The notes beneath the pieces were generated by a model that did no database searches, was not told where the DNA came from, and saw only the letters and a program-made list of their open reading frames with translations. From NCBI RefSeq assembly GCF_947492405.1, contig NZ_CANLMP010000001.1, positions 1,240,001-1,304,000 of the forward strand: 64,000 nucleotides of DNA, read 5' to 3'. This document shows positions 42,408 through 51,742 of this stretch, one piece after another. Numbering within the stretch: the stretch's first letter is position 1; every line of letters starts with the position of its first letter. The DNA is from an uncultured Aquimarina sp. Lineage in GTDB: Bacteria > Bacteroidota > Bacteroidia > Flavobacteriales > Flavobacteriaceae. The translations under genes were made by a program, and so were the position numbers.

Positions 42408-43682
42408 TTAGACCACAAACAATGGTTTATCTGCCATCATAGCATTTACATCATTTGCGATACTATGCAACTCTTCTTCATTTTCTACATTGTTGATTAC
42501 TCTATCGATCAATTCTACAATATCCAGCATATCATTCTCTTTCAACCCACGAGTCGTAACTGCTGCAACTCCAATACGAATTCCTGAAGTTACAAATGGT
42601 GATTTATCATCAAAAGGAACCATGTTCTTGTTCACAGTAATCTCTGCAACACCAAGTGCTTCTTCTGCTTGTTTACCAGTCACTCCTTTGTTACGCAAAT
42701 CGATCAACATCATATGATTATCCGTACCCGCAGAAATCACTTCATACCCTTTTTGTACAAAAGCTTCAGCCATTGTAGCAGCATTTTTCTTTACCTGGAT
42801 GATATAATGTAAAAACTCATCGGTCAATGCCTCACCAAAAGCAATTGCTTTTGCTGCAATGATATGTTCTAATGGACCTCCTTGATTTCCAGGAAATACA
42901 GCGCTATCCATTAAAGAAGACATCATACGTTTCTTTCCACTCTTTAAGGTAATACCAAAAGGATTTTCGAAATCTTTACCCATTAAGATTAATCCACCTC
43001 TTGGTCCTCTTAATGTTTTATGTGTTGTGGTAGTTACTACATGACAATGAGGAACAGGGTCTGCGATAACACCTTTGGCAATTAATCCTGCTGGATGTGC
43101 AATATCAGCTAATAAAATAGCTCCTACACTATCTGCAATCTCTCTAAATCTTTTGTAATCTATCTCTCTAGAATATGCAGATGCTCCGGCAATAATTAGC
43201 TGTGGTTTTTCTGCTGTAGCAATCTCCTGAATTTTATCGTAATTTAATCTACCTGTCTCCTTCTCTACTCCATAAAAAACAGGGTTATACAATTTACCAG
43301 AAAAATTAACTGGTGATCCATGAGTAAGATGCCCTCCATGAGAAAGGTCAAAACCTAGTATTTTATCTCCGGGTTTAAGACAGGCATGATATACCGCAGT
43401 ATTGGCTTGTGATCCAGAATGAGGTTGTACATTAGCATATTCTGCTCCGAACAATTCTTTAGCACGGTCTATAGCAATTTGCTCTACTACATCTACTACA
43501 GAGCAGCCTCCATAATAACGTTTTCCTGGATACCCTTCCGCATACTTATTTGTTAATACAGAACCAGCTGCTTCCATTACTTGTTCACTTACAAAATTTT
43601 CTGAAGCGATCAATTCTAATCCATTAATCTGACGTTCTTTTTCGTCCTGAATTAAATCAAAAATCTGTTCGTCGCGTTGCAT
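42408..43682 (-). CDS. glyA: Serine hydroxymethyltransferase
   Basis: 424 residues, full length. PLP-lysine motif [16 protein letters not shown]-terminal [13 protein letters not shown] and [12 protein letters not shown], and the substrate region [11 protein letters not shown]. It converts serine and tetrahydrofolate to glycine and 5,10-methylene-THF in the cytoplasm. A single gene, divergent from fumarylacetoacetase. Confidence 0.97.
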   Translation of the reverse strand: MQRDEQIFDLIQDEKERQINGLELIASENFVSEQVMEAAGSVLTNKYAEGYPGKRYYGGCSVVDVVEQIAIDRAKELFGAEYANVQPHSGSQANTAVYHACLKPGDKILGFDLSHGGHLTHGSPVNFSGKLYNPVFYGVEKETGRLNYDKIQEIATAEKPQLIIAGASAYSREIDYKRFREIADSVGAILLADIAHPAGLIAKGVIADPVPHCHVVTTTTHKTLRGPRGGLILMGKDFENPFGITLKSGKKRMMSSLMDSAVFPGNQGGPLEHIIAAKAIAFGEALTDEFLHYIIQVKKNAATMAEAFVQKGYEVISAGTDNHMMLIDLRNKGVTGKQAEEALGVAEITVNKNMVPFDDKSPFVTSGIRIGVAAVTTRGLKENDMLDIVELIDRVINNVENEEELHSIANDVNAMMADKPLFVV

Positions 43683-43886
43683 TTTTTTTTATTTATAAAA
43701 TAGATGCCCAAAAATAGGAACATTCCTTAAAATAAGCTGGTGGAATATTAATAAATATGAACATTTTCTTCACAATTAGAAATATCACATTTTTTAATTA
43801 ACTTTCACATAAATAAAATATGTAAAACGTTCTAAAATTATATATTTGATGATGAGAAGTACCAACAACTTATTAAAAAAACGACA

Positions 43887-45167
43887 ATGCCCATAACTGC
43901 AAATAACCCAAATAGAAAAACGTGGATCAAAACACCAACAAATACTGATTTCCCAATTCAAAATATTCCTTTTGGGGTCTTTTTGACCAGGGATGATGTC
44001 ATTACTATAGGAACTCGAATTGGAGATACAGCTATTGATCTGGGAGCGCTTCATCAACTTGGTTATTTTGATGGAATTCCGCTAACCGATGATATATTCC
44101 TACAAGATTCTCTTAATGACTTTATTTCTGATGGAAAAAAGACTTGGAGGTTGGTTCGTAATCGTATTGCGGATATTTTTGATACAGAAAATGATGCCTT
44201 GAAAAATAATAAGGAACATTGTAAAATAGTACTTTTTACATTAGATGAAATAGAAATGCAACTACCCGTTACTGTGGGTGATTATACAGACTTTTATAGT
44301 AGTATAGAACATGCAACTAATGTGGGTACTATGTTTAGAGACCCTGAAAATGCTTTACTTCCTAATTGGTTACATATACCAGTAGGATATCACGGTCGTA
44401 GTAGTTCTATAATTCCATCAGGAATTCCAGTACATCGACCGCAAGGTCAGAAATTAATTAATGGTACAGAAAAACCAATTTTTGGACCGTCACGATTAGT
44501 AGACTTCGAATTGGAGATGGCGTTTATCACTACAGATGCGAATCATCTTGGTGAGCCTATTCCGATAGAAGAAGCTGAGGATTATATTTTTGGATTGGTA
44601 TTATTTAATGATTGGAGCGCACGAGATATCCAGAAATGGGAATATGTCCCTTTAGGCCCTTTCCTTGCTAAAAACTTTGCTTCATCAATATCACCCTGGA
44701 TTGTTACACTTGATGCCTTAGAACCTTATCGGGTAACGGGGCCGAAACCTATAAAAGAACAATTACCTTATCTTCAATATAAAGGAGATAAAAGTTTTGA
44801 TATAAATCTAGAGGTTGCCATACAACCTGAAAAAGCAAAAGAGACTATAGTTTCTAAGAGTAATTTTAAACATATGTATTGGAATATGTCTCAACAATTA
44901 GCGCATCATACAGTAAATGGATGCCCTGTAAATTCTGGAGATATGATGGGTAGTGGAACGATCTCCGGACCAACTCCTGATTCTTATGGTTCTATGCTAG
45001 AATTAAGCTGGAGAGGAGAAAAACCGGTACAACTTAAAGAAGGTGGCAGTCGTAAATTTATAGAAGATAATGATACTGTTATTATAAGAGGCCATTGTAA
45101 AAAAGATGGTGTTAGAATAGGTTTTGGTGAGGTATCCACTAAACTGCTTCCAGTATTTAAAAAATAA
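43887..45167 (+). CDS. fahA: Fumarylacetoacetase
   Basis: 426 residues. N-terminal SH3-like part (FPIQNIPFGVFLTRDD), catalytic part with DYTDFYSSIEHATNVGTMFR and LPNWLHIPVGYHGRSSS, metal ligands in DFELEMAFIT and FNDWSARDIQKWEYVPLGPF, and the end GSGTISGP. It hydrolyses fumarylacetoacetate to fumarate and acetoacetate, the last step of tyrosine degradation. The start of the frame lies 204 bases from glyA. Confidence 0.96.
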   Translation: MPITANNPNRKTWIKTPTNTDFPIQNIPFGVFLTRDDVITIGTRIGDTAIDLGALHQLGYFDGIPLTDDIFLQDSLNDFISDGKKTWRLVRNRIADIFDTENDALKNNKEHCKIVLFTLDEIEMQLPVTVGDYTDFYSSIEHATNVGTMFRDPENALLPNWLHIPVGYHGRSSSIIPSGIPVHRPQGQKLINGTEKPIFGPSRLVDFELEMAFITTDANHLGEPIPIEEAEDYIFGLVLFNDWSARDIQKWEYVPLGPFLAKNFASSISPWIVTLDALEPYRVTGPKPIKEQLPYLQYKGDKSFDINLEVAIQPEKAKETIVSKSNFKHMYWNMSQQLAHHTVNGCPVNSGDMMGSGTISGPTPDSYGSMLELSWRGEKPVQLKEGGSRKFIEDNDTVIIRGHCKKDGVRIGFGEVSTKLLPVFKK

Positions 45168-45187
45168 AATAGATTATCATCTACAGG

Positions 45188-45219
45188 AAAACCTCAAAAA
45201 ATTACTTTGAGGTTTTTTT
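45188..45219 (+). terminator. Intrinsic terminator after fahA
   Basis: AAACCTCAAA / TTTGAGGTTT stem with an eight-base loop, followed by T7. Confidence 0.87.
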
Positions 45220-45270
45220 GTTACCTTTTGGCACTAAAATTGAATAGATGTCCCCCAAACATATCACATT

Positions 45271-46458
45271 ATGAAAAGAATTCTACTTTTATTATTAATT
45301 ACTACCCTTAGTATCTCTTGTGGAGGAAAAAAGAAGACATTCACCGCTCTTAACACAGGAAACTATGATCAAGCGATTAATACTTCTGTTAATAAGTTAA
45401 GAACTAATAAAAACAAGAAAGGGAAACAAGATTACATTTTAATCCTGGAAGAAGCATTTGTAAAAGCGGTAGATCGTGATATGAATGCAATTGCTTTTCT
45501 CGAAAAAGAAGGAAATCCAGCTAATCTGGAGCGAATCTATAACTCTTATAACAAATTAAAAACGAGACAAGAACGTATCCGTCCGCTTTTACCACTGTAT
45601 CACGTGGAGCAAGGACGTAACGTTAATTTTTCTTTTGATAATTATGACCAAAAAATTCTAGATACTAAAGAAAAATTATCTACATATTTATATAATAATG
45701 CAAAGTCTTTGCTTACAAATGCAAGAAGAAAAACAGACTACCGTAATGTATACAATGATTTGGTATACCTGGAAAAAATCAGTCCTAACTATAAGAATAC
45801 AAACGATCTTATAGAAGAAGCACATTTTAAGGGAACGGATTTCGTTAAGGTTGCTATGAAAAATAACACCAACGTAATTATACCTAGGAGGTTAGAAGAT
45901 GATTTATTGAATTTTAGTACCTACGGATTAAATGATCTTTGGACAGTATATCATAATGAACCTCAGCGTTCGATAAAATATGATTACCTCATGGAAGTAT
46001 CTTTTAGAGAAATAAACATCTCTCCAGAACAAGTTAGAGAACGACAATTAGAAAAAGAAAAATTAGTTAAAGATGGTTGGGAATATCTATTAGATGAAAA
46101 TGATGAATTTGTTCGTGATGAAGAAGGAAATAAGATTAAAATTGATAAAATGGTTACGGTACGATGTGAATATTACGAATTTATACAATTTAAAGAGGCG
46201 CAAGTAGTAGGCAACGTACAATACAGAGATCTTAACACAAAACAATTACTGGATGCTTTTCCTCTTTCAAGCACTTATGTTTTTGAAAATATTTATGCAA
46301 ACTATAATGGTGATAAACGTGCGCTAGATGATGATTTAATTCGCTATTTGGGATTGCAGGCAGTTCAGTTTCCTACTAATGAGCAAATGGTGTATGATTC
46401 CGGACAGGATCTAAAAAATAAATTAAAGAGTATTATTACCAGATATAAGTTTAAATAG
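45271..46458 (+). CDS. Lipoprotein of unknown function
   Basis: 395 residues with lipobox LSISCGGKK (Cys near 17). Mature part starts with an alpha-helical repeat-like region (NTGNYDQAINTSVNKLR, EEAFVKAVDRDMNAIAFLE) suggestive of TPR-type helices. A beta-rich part follows with DEFVRDEEGNKIKIDKMVTV and LLDAFPLSSTYVFENI. Probably a periplasmic or outer-membrane accessory protein; no named family. Confidence 0.75.
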   Translation: MKRILLLLLITTLSISCGGKKKTFTALNTGNYDQAINTSVNKLRTNKNKKGKQDYILILEEAFVKAVDRDMNAIAFLEKEGNPANLERIYNSYNKLKTRQERIRPLLPLYHVEQGRNVNFSFDNYDQKILDTKEKLSTYLYNNAKSLLTNARRKTDYRNVYNDLVYLEKISPNYKNTNDLIEEAHFKGTDFVKVAMKNNTNVIIPRRLEDDLLNFSTYGLNDLWTVYHNEPQRSIKYDYLMEVSFREINISPEQVRERQLEKEKLVKDGWEYLLDENDEFVRDEEGNKIKIDKMVTVRCEYYEFIQFKEAQVVGNVQYRDLNTKQLLDAFPLSSTYVFENIYANYNGDKRALDDDLIRYLGLQAVQFPTNEQMVYDSGQDLKNKLKSIITRYKFK

Positions 46459-46465
46459 TCATAGT

Positions 46466-46487
46466 TAATCTCTTGGAGATTTTTTTA
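46466..46487 (+). terminator. Short intrinsic terminator
   Basis: AATCTC-TTG-GAGATT followed by T5, 8 bases after the stop codon of the lipoprotein gene. Confidence 0.7.
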
Positions 46488-46511
46488 TTCAATATTCGTC
46501 AATTCGAGTGT

Positions 46512-46573
46512 CCGTCTCAGACGGGTGGGCTAATTTTTCCTCTGTCACCTCGAGCGTAGTCGAGAGGTTATTT
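46512..46573. repeat. GC-rich dispersed-repeat-like hairpins
   Basis: CCGTC-TCA-GACGG (46512-46524) and CACCTCGAGCGTAGTCGAGAGGT (46547-46569, shown as a stem CACCTCGA/TCGAGAGGT) stand out from the AT-rich background. Similar GC-rich elements are commonly dispersed in flavobacterial intergenic DNA. Confidence 0.5.
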
Positions 46574-46615
46574 CGAAAAGCACAACGAGTTAGTTTATGT
46601 AAAAAATAACAATTC

Positions 46616-47215
46616 ATGATTGATCAAAACATCTTAGAAGATGCCGGAGCTGTTCTAAAAAGGTATCAGCGTAATGAATTGCTTTTTGAGGAAGGAGATA
46701 GTGCTCGCTATTACTATCAGGTTCAGGTTGGTGAGGTGAAGATGAATAATTTTAATGATGAAGGAAAAGAATTTATACAAGGTATTTTTGGTGTTGGAAA
46801 AAGTTTTGGAGAACCACCGCTTTTTGCAGATTTTAAGTACCCAGCCAATGCAGAAGCCATTACCGATGCAAAAGTATGGCAATTACCTAAGAATAGATTT
46901 TTAAAAATATTAGAAGAAAACCCTTCGATTCACCATAAGTTTACAAGCACACTTGCCTCTCGTTTATACTATAAAGCAATGATGGTTTCTGAAATATCTA
47001 CCCAAGAACCAGAACATCGTATTCTTAGAATTTTAGATTATTTCAAAAAAAATAGTGATACCAATCTTAAGGAAACTACTCTTTATAAAATAGAACTAAC
47101 TCGACAACAGCTGGCAGATTTGACAGGTCTGCGAGTAGAAACTGTAATTAGAGCTGTTAAAAAACTAGAACAAAAAGAAGAATTATTGATCAAAGACAGA
47201 AAAATTTATCGGTAA
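46616..47215 (+). CDS. Crp/Fnr-family transcriptional regulator
   Basis: 199 residues: cyclic-nucleotide-binding-like domain (VLKRYQRNELLFEEGDSARYYY, GIFGVGKSFGEPPLF) and a C-terminal Crp-type HTH (LTRQQLADLTGLRVETVIRAVKKLEQ) with the recognition helix typical of Fnr/FixK. No N-terminal Cys cluster, so it does not carry the Fnr Fe-S centre. Followed by an FNR-like box and a truncated-hemoglobin operon. Confidence 0.92.
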   Translation: MIDQNILEDAGAVLKRYQRNELLFEEGDSARYYYQVQVGEVKMNNFNDEGKEFIQGIFGVGKSFGEPPLFADFKYPANAEAITDAKVWQLPKNRFLKILEENPSIHHKFTSTLASRLYYKAMMVSEISTQEPEHRILRILDYFKKNSDTNLKETTLYKIELTRQQLADLTGLRVETVIRAVKKLEQKEELLIKDRKIYR

Positions 47216-47234
47216 ATTTTTCTTTTCCTTGTCT

Positions 47235-47252
47235 TTATGATTCAGATCATAA
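47235..47252. promoter_or_regulatory. FNR-like operator
   Basis: TTATGAT-TCAG-ATCATAA is a perfect palindrome of 7-bp arms. It resembles the Fnr/Dnr box TTGAT-N4-ATCAA and lies 53 bases upstream of the membrane protein gene, between the Crp/Fnr regulator and the truncated hemoglobin operon. Confidence 0.65.
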
Positions 47253-47304
47253 ACTGTACACCTCTTTCTGAAATACCTTTGAACATAACTTTAAATAATA
47301 TGTT

Positions 47305-47589
47305 ATGTATTCAAAATTATTAAACGATTTCAGAGAAATGTATATGGCTTATATCCCACTAATGATTATTCTTTCTAGCTGTTTAGGATCTGTAGCTGCA
47401 ATGTATATTTTAATGCAAGACAGATCTACCTCTCAAGTTATAGAATTAACAATTTGTGTTATCGTTTGCATGGCTTTTAACGCTTCTATACTTGCTCAAA
47501 TGAAGCCGAAGTTTGTATTTAATCTACTCATTGTAAGCCTAACAATTAATACGATATTGGTTATTCTCAATTTTGGATATTATTCATAA
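47305..47589 (+). CDS. Small three-helix membrane protein
   Basis: 94 residues with three hydrophobic segments (about 15-36, 46-66, 72-92). No family recognised. It precedes the truncated hemoglobin gene by 12 bases and follows an FNR-like box, suggesting a role in low-oxygen or NO metabolism. Confidence 0.7.
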   Translation: MYSKLLNDFREMYMAYIPLMIILSSCLGSVAAMYILMQDRSTSQVIELTICVIVCMAFNASILAQMKPKFVFNLLIVSLTINTILVILNFGYYS

Positions 47590-47601
47590 TTCAATATTTC
47601 G

Positions 47602-48048
47602 ATGAAACATAGTATACAAAGAGATATTGAAACCAGAGAAGACGTTTATAATGTAGTTACTCAGTTTTATGCTAAAATAAGAAAAGAAGAAATACTTGGT
47701 CCTATTTTTAATCATATCATCCAAGATTGGGATGAACACCTCAATAGATTAACCGATTTCTGGGAGACAAATCTCTTATTTGTTGCTAACTATAAGGGAA
47801 ACCCAATTAAAGTGCATGAACAAGTAGATGCCACTTTTCAAGGAAGCATAACCGAACATCATTTTGGTATCTGGTTACGATTATGGTTTACCACTATTGA
47901 TGGATTATATACAGGAGAAAAAGCTGAAACTGCAAAGAGAAGGGCAAGGAAAATGTCTACACACCTTCATGTAAAAATGTATGAGTCCAGAACATCTGAA
48001 AAGACAATTTGTCCTTTTCTCAACGAGAATAACAAAACTATTTTTTAA
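47602..48048 (+). CDS. Group III truncated hemoglobin
   Basis: 148 residues with the group III truncated globin pattern. The N-terminal helix contains VVTQFYAKIRKEEILGPIF (B-helix Phe/Tyr region), then DFWETNLLF, and ITEHHFGIWLRLW carries the likely proximal His (His86 or His87). Group III members bind O2/NO under microaerobic conditions. Its stop overlaps that of the convergent ytxJ gene. Confidence 0.9.
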   Translation: MKHSIQRDIETREDVYNVVTQFYAKIRKEEILGPIFNHIIQDWDEHLNRLTDFWETNLLFVANYKGNPIKVHEQVDATFQGSITEHHFGIWLRLWFTTIDGLYTGEKAETAKRRARKMSTHLHVKMYESRTSEKTICPFLNENNKTIF

Positions 48049-48440
48049 ACAAATTGATGCAAAACCTGAGGTGTAATTGCACTATGAGAAGCGTGATGTA
48101 CCGCCACTCCATTGCGAATCACAATAAATTGTGGCGATTCATGATATACCTGAAACTTTGCAGATATTTCTGAAGAAACATCTCGATGATTTAATAAATC
48201 TAAATAGTATAAATCTACCTGGTCTTCAGAAAGGTCAAAACTGCTTTCAAAATTTCTGATCACCATGCTACTAATACCACATCTTGTAGAATGCTTAAAA
48301 ATTGCTTGTGTTTTCGTACTGGAAGCATTAGCAATAGTATCTAATTGTTCCAAAGACTTTAGTTCCTGCCAAGGCAAGGCTTGTTTTTCTTCTTTTGGCT
48401 CTTTATTTTCTGATCCAAATATCTTTCCAAATAATCCCAT
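48045..48440 (-). CDS. ytxJ: Bacillithiol-system protein YtxJ
   Basis: 131 residues from the ATG at 48440 (MGLFGKIFGSEN). The thioredoxin-like motif FKHSTRCGISSMVIRNFE matches the YtxJ family (pattern KHSTRCxISSMA). YtxJ acts in bacillithiol-dependent redox processes. A longer frame (to 48524) lacks family similarity before this ATG. Confidence 0.87.
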   Translation of the reverse strand: MGLFGKIFGSENKEPKEEKQALPWQELKSLEQLDTIANASSTKTQAIFKHSTRCGISSMVIRNFESSFDLSEDQVDLYYLDLLNHRDVSSEISAKFQVYHESPQFIVIRNGVAVHHASHSAITPQVLHQFV

Positions 48441-48605
48441 AAATCTATTTTCTAACCGTAAAGGTCGGATAAAAACAAGAATAATTACATTTTTATATAG
48501 TTCATTTTTAACAAACCATAGCAAAGATAGCTATTCGAGTTTTTGATATTAATATACAAAAACGACTTTTTACTCACTTTCTTATCATTGAACTCCCGTT
48601 AAATA

Positions 48606-51350
48606 TTATAGTTTTTTCACAAACTTATAAGAAAAGTTAGTGGTTTTATCCATCAATACATATAGTCCATTGGTTAGTTCAGAAATATGTATTTCATTTT
48701 GACTTCCAGAAGTATTAAATCGTTTTATGACTCTTCCGGTAATATCCATGATACTAAACTCACGATTCTCTTTAAGCCCTTGTATAAAAAAGGAACTCTT
48801 TACCGGATTAGGATGTATTTTTAATGTATTTATATCAAAATCGCCAATGGATAAAGTTGAGTTAGAAAACTCAAAATTATTAATATTATATAAAAAGCCT
48901 GTTCCTCCATTATAGGTGAATCTTATGTTCTGTGCACCTTCTAAAAGTTCAACAGTTATCGCTACCGTTTCCCAAGTTTGCCAACCACCTGTATTGCCTA
49001 TAGTAGCAGAACCCAAAGTACTACCATTACTAGTAACGGTTATTGAACCTCCAGGAGTACCAGAAGCAACTCTAAAAGACACATCATAAGTTCCTGCCGT
49101 ATTCACCTCCGCTTGGTATTCTGTATAATCTCCAGATTCTATATATCCTATATTTAGTCCACCTCCTGTATCTGTTGTAGTTTCACGTTCAATTCCTTGT
49201 TGAATTGTATATTCTTCTGCTTGGATAATCCCAGGAATTGTATGTACAATTGTACATGTATTAAGGTTGTCTGTAGGGCAAGAATCATCTGCATTACCGA
49301 CAAATCCTGAAGGTTGAGAACAACTAGACTGAGTACTCGACGGATCTCCTAACCCATCGTTATCAGTATCTGCATACCATACGCCTGGAGTAGTACAGGA
49401 TTCGCAAGTTTCTCCTGGTAATTCATAGCATATTCCAGCAGGTCCTTCATCGGTATTCCAATCCACTCCAGGAACCCAATTATCCCCTAATTCATAAGCG
49501 CCAACATCTGGGTTTGCTCCTACAAAACCAGCAGTATAATTTATACCGTCTTTATTAATCTCTCTACCAAAGTCAATGGCAGGAGTATTTGCTTTTAACC
49601 TGAAATTATTAGTAGCGTAGTTTTCAAAAGAAGTTTTATCCACCAGATTATTTTGCTTATCAGACTGCGGCTCCCAAGTGGATTCACTTTCCTGGTTTCC
49701 TTGTTGGTCTGTAGCTTCTTCATCTGTAATATTGTTCCAAACATTCACATTCGTAAAAGAAGTACCTGCTTTGTGCCAAGCTCCCATAGTACCTCCATCA
49801 TTTTTGACAAAAGTATTATTGAACACATCAATATCAGTTCCATTCCAATTGATTTGAATATTGGTCCATTCCACATTCCACACCACATTTCTGTACACAC
49901 GAACTTTTTCTGGATTAGGATCTGTTTCACTACTAGAATCTAAATAAATCCCCGCTGCTTTTTTTAAATTTCCCCGTCCATAAGCATCATGGAACCAGTT
50001 ATGATGTACTTCTATATTAAGATTTGAACCAATGATATAAATTAATCCACAATCATCAGCAATCAGATTACTTCTGGATACGTCATTCCATGCAATTTCA
50101 GAGTTTTTACTTACTATTTGGATACCATCTCTTCCACCTCTTTCTATCTTATTATTTAATATTCTTGTATTAGGACCTCCTCTCGCCATTATAGGAGCAT
50201 CATAAGAACCCAAAATATCAAAATTGTGTATATAATTATTCTTGATCAAAGAACCTTTTCCTGCATCCCAAACTCCGGTTCCATCTCCATAACCTATTTC
50301 ACATTTTTCAATAACCGTATCAACTGAGCCCCAATCTATATCGACTGCGTTAGCTCCGGAATTAAAGTTAGGATTAATACCTCTAGTCATACTTCCATAA
50401 AACAGCGATACTTCATGTAATGTATTTCCCGTGCCCTTAATTGCTACAGAACCACCAAAAAGAGCCATTCTTTTTAGAGTTATATGATTTCTATTTGACA
50501 AATCTGCGGTTAATGTTCTTCTTGCCATTTGGATTTGACCATCCACTGGAGCTTCATTATTTGGCAACTTCACATAAAGTGTTTTGGTATCTTTATCAAA
50601 ATACCACTCGTTTTGGTAATCCAAGGCTTCTTTAATCCCTTCCAAAAAATAATCTCCAAGATCTCCAGGAGGATGTGCACTTATGATCCAATTTTGATTT
50701 TTTATAGCATCAAAATTAACCCTTCCAGCAGATTGACTTTTAATCCAAGCTCTCCAGGTTGTCCATCCTGAACCTGGTCTGTCCCCATAAAACATGATAG
50801 AACCTCCGTTTGACCAATTCCAATTAGGAATATCAGAATCCGTTAGGAAGGCATCCATTTGTACATTGTCCTGGCTACCACCATCATTTCTTAATGAATT
50901 TAATGTAAAGCGATCTCCATCAGTATTATTTGGCCATCTGGCAAGATCCAGTACGGTTGTTTTGTTCATCACAAAATTGTCCTGTCCTAAATCCCATCCT
51001 GTAGTTGTTTTGTAGATTCCATTACCATCTGAAGTAAACCCATTTAAAGCTTCCATTGCGGTAATAATTACTTTCTCTCCCATATAAGACTGGAAGGTAA
51101 TAGGATTTCCTGCTGTTCCAGAATTTGCAGGGCGTAATGTTTCTTCATAGGTTCCTTCTCGAATGTATACAACATCCCCAGCGACAGCAACAGAGGCAGC
51201 CTTATTTATTGTTAAATATGGTTGATCGATAGTACCCGAATTGTTATCATTTCCATTCTTAGCAACATAAATATCTTTTGCAAAGGTATTTCCTCCTAAA
51301 CAAAACGATATAACTATCAATAATCTCGAAGCTTGTTTAAAAAAAATCAT
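48606..51350 (-). CDS. Secreted beta-helix protein with CBM6 and type IX sorting domain
   Basis: 914 residues. Signal peptide (LGGNTFAKD). Residues about 25-600 form a right-handed parallel beta-helix, opening with DIYVAKNGNDNNSGTIDQPY and containing IEKCEIGYGDGTGVWD-type ladders and GAYELG at its end, as in PL6/PL31-like or related polysaccharidases. A Cys-rich thrombospondin-3-like linker (DTDNDGLGDP) follows. A CBM6 domain (IPGIIQAEEYTIQQGIE to about 830) is next, and then a Por sorting domain (IHPNPVKSSF ... TNGLYVL). An extracellular alginate- or pectin-active enzyme is likely. Confidence 0.83.
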   Translation of the reverse strand: MIFFKQASRLLIVISFCLGGNTFAKDIYVAKNGNDNNSGTIDQPYLTINKAASVAVAGDVVYIREGTYEETLRPANSGTAGNPITFQSYMGEKVIITAMEALNGFTSDGNGIYKTTTGWDLGQDNFVMNKTTVLDLARWPNNTDGDRFTLNSLRNDGGSQDNVQMDAFLTDSDIPNWNWSNGGSIMFYGDRPGSGWTTWRAWIKSQSAGRVNFDAIKNQNWIISAHPPGDLGDYFLEGIKEALDYQNEWYFDKDTKTLYVKLPNNEAPVDGQIQMARRTLTADLSNRNHITLKRMALFGGSVAIKGTGNTLHEVSLFYGSMTRGINPNFNSGANAVDIDWGSVDTVIEKCEIGYGDGTGVWDAGKGSLIKNNYIHNFDILGSYDAPIMARGGPNTRILNNKIERGGRDGIQIVSKNSEIAWNDVSRSNLIADDCGLIYIIGSNLNIEVHHNWFHDAYGRGNLKKAAGIYLDSSSETDPNPEKVRVYRNVVWNVEWTNIQINWNGTDIDVFNNTFVKNDGGTMGAWHKAGTSFTNVNVWNNITDEEATDQQGNQESESTWEPQSDKQNNLVDKTSFENYATNNFRLKANTPAIDFGREINKDGINYTAGFVGANPDVGAYELGDNWVPGVDWNTDEGPAGICYELPGETCESCTTPGVWYADTDNDGLGDPSSTQSSCSQPSGFVGNADDSCPTDNLNTCTIVHTIPGIIQAEEYTIQQGIERETTTDTGGGLNIGYIESGDYTEYQAEVNTAGTYDVSFRVASGTPGGSITVTSNGSTLGSATIGNTGGWQTWETVAITVELLEGAQNIRFTYNGGTGFLYNINNFEFSNSTLSIGDFDINTLKIHPNPVKSSFFIQGLKENREFSIMDITGRVIKRFNTSGSQNEIHISELTNGLYVLMDKTTNFSYKFVKKL

Positions 51351-51742
51351 GTGAAGCGGCTTTAATGTGAAAGTTGAGTATTTAAGTCTATTTATAAAGG
51401 ACTTTGAGTTTGGTTAAGAGTATGAAGGTATCATATATAGATCTTTACCTATACACAAAATAGAATTCGTTAACTACGGACAAGAATTTGTAATCAAATA
51501 GTAACAATTCGTGTAATTTTTTGGGCAACCAATATCAGTCGTTATAAAAACATGCGAGCGTATTCCGGTGTGAATTTTGCAAAATTGGATATCTTTATAG
51601 TACACTACCTTATCTAGCAACCTGTTTTTCGATCAAAAGACAAAAAGTCAGCAAAAACAAGGCGTCGAAAGACATTTTGACACTAACTTAGCATAGGAAT
51701 ACTATTTGTTCTATAACGTACAAATACAAAATGAATTGAATT
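51351..51742. other. Gene-free stretch between divergent genes
   Basis: 392 bases between the beta-helix gene and clpB. It must hold the divergent promoters of both. I see no convincing palindrome, terminator or small gene; a GC-richer patch lies around 51550-51570 (CATGCGAGCGTATTCCGG). Confidence 0.55.

Noticed and set aside
43794..44057. 87-codon minus-strand frame between glyA and fahA
   Set aside because: It mostly overlaps the start of fahA on the opposite strand and resembles nothing.
49653..49943. 96-codon plus-strand frame within the beta-helix gene
   Set aside because: Shadow of the 914-residue gene, without independent support.
51600..51742. Sigma-54 or heat-shock promoter before clpB
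   Set aside because: Some TTGACA-like and GG/GC pieces are present, but spacing and second element do not fit a known consensus well enough.
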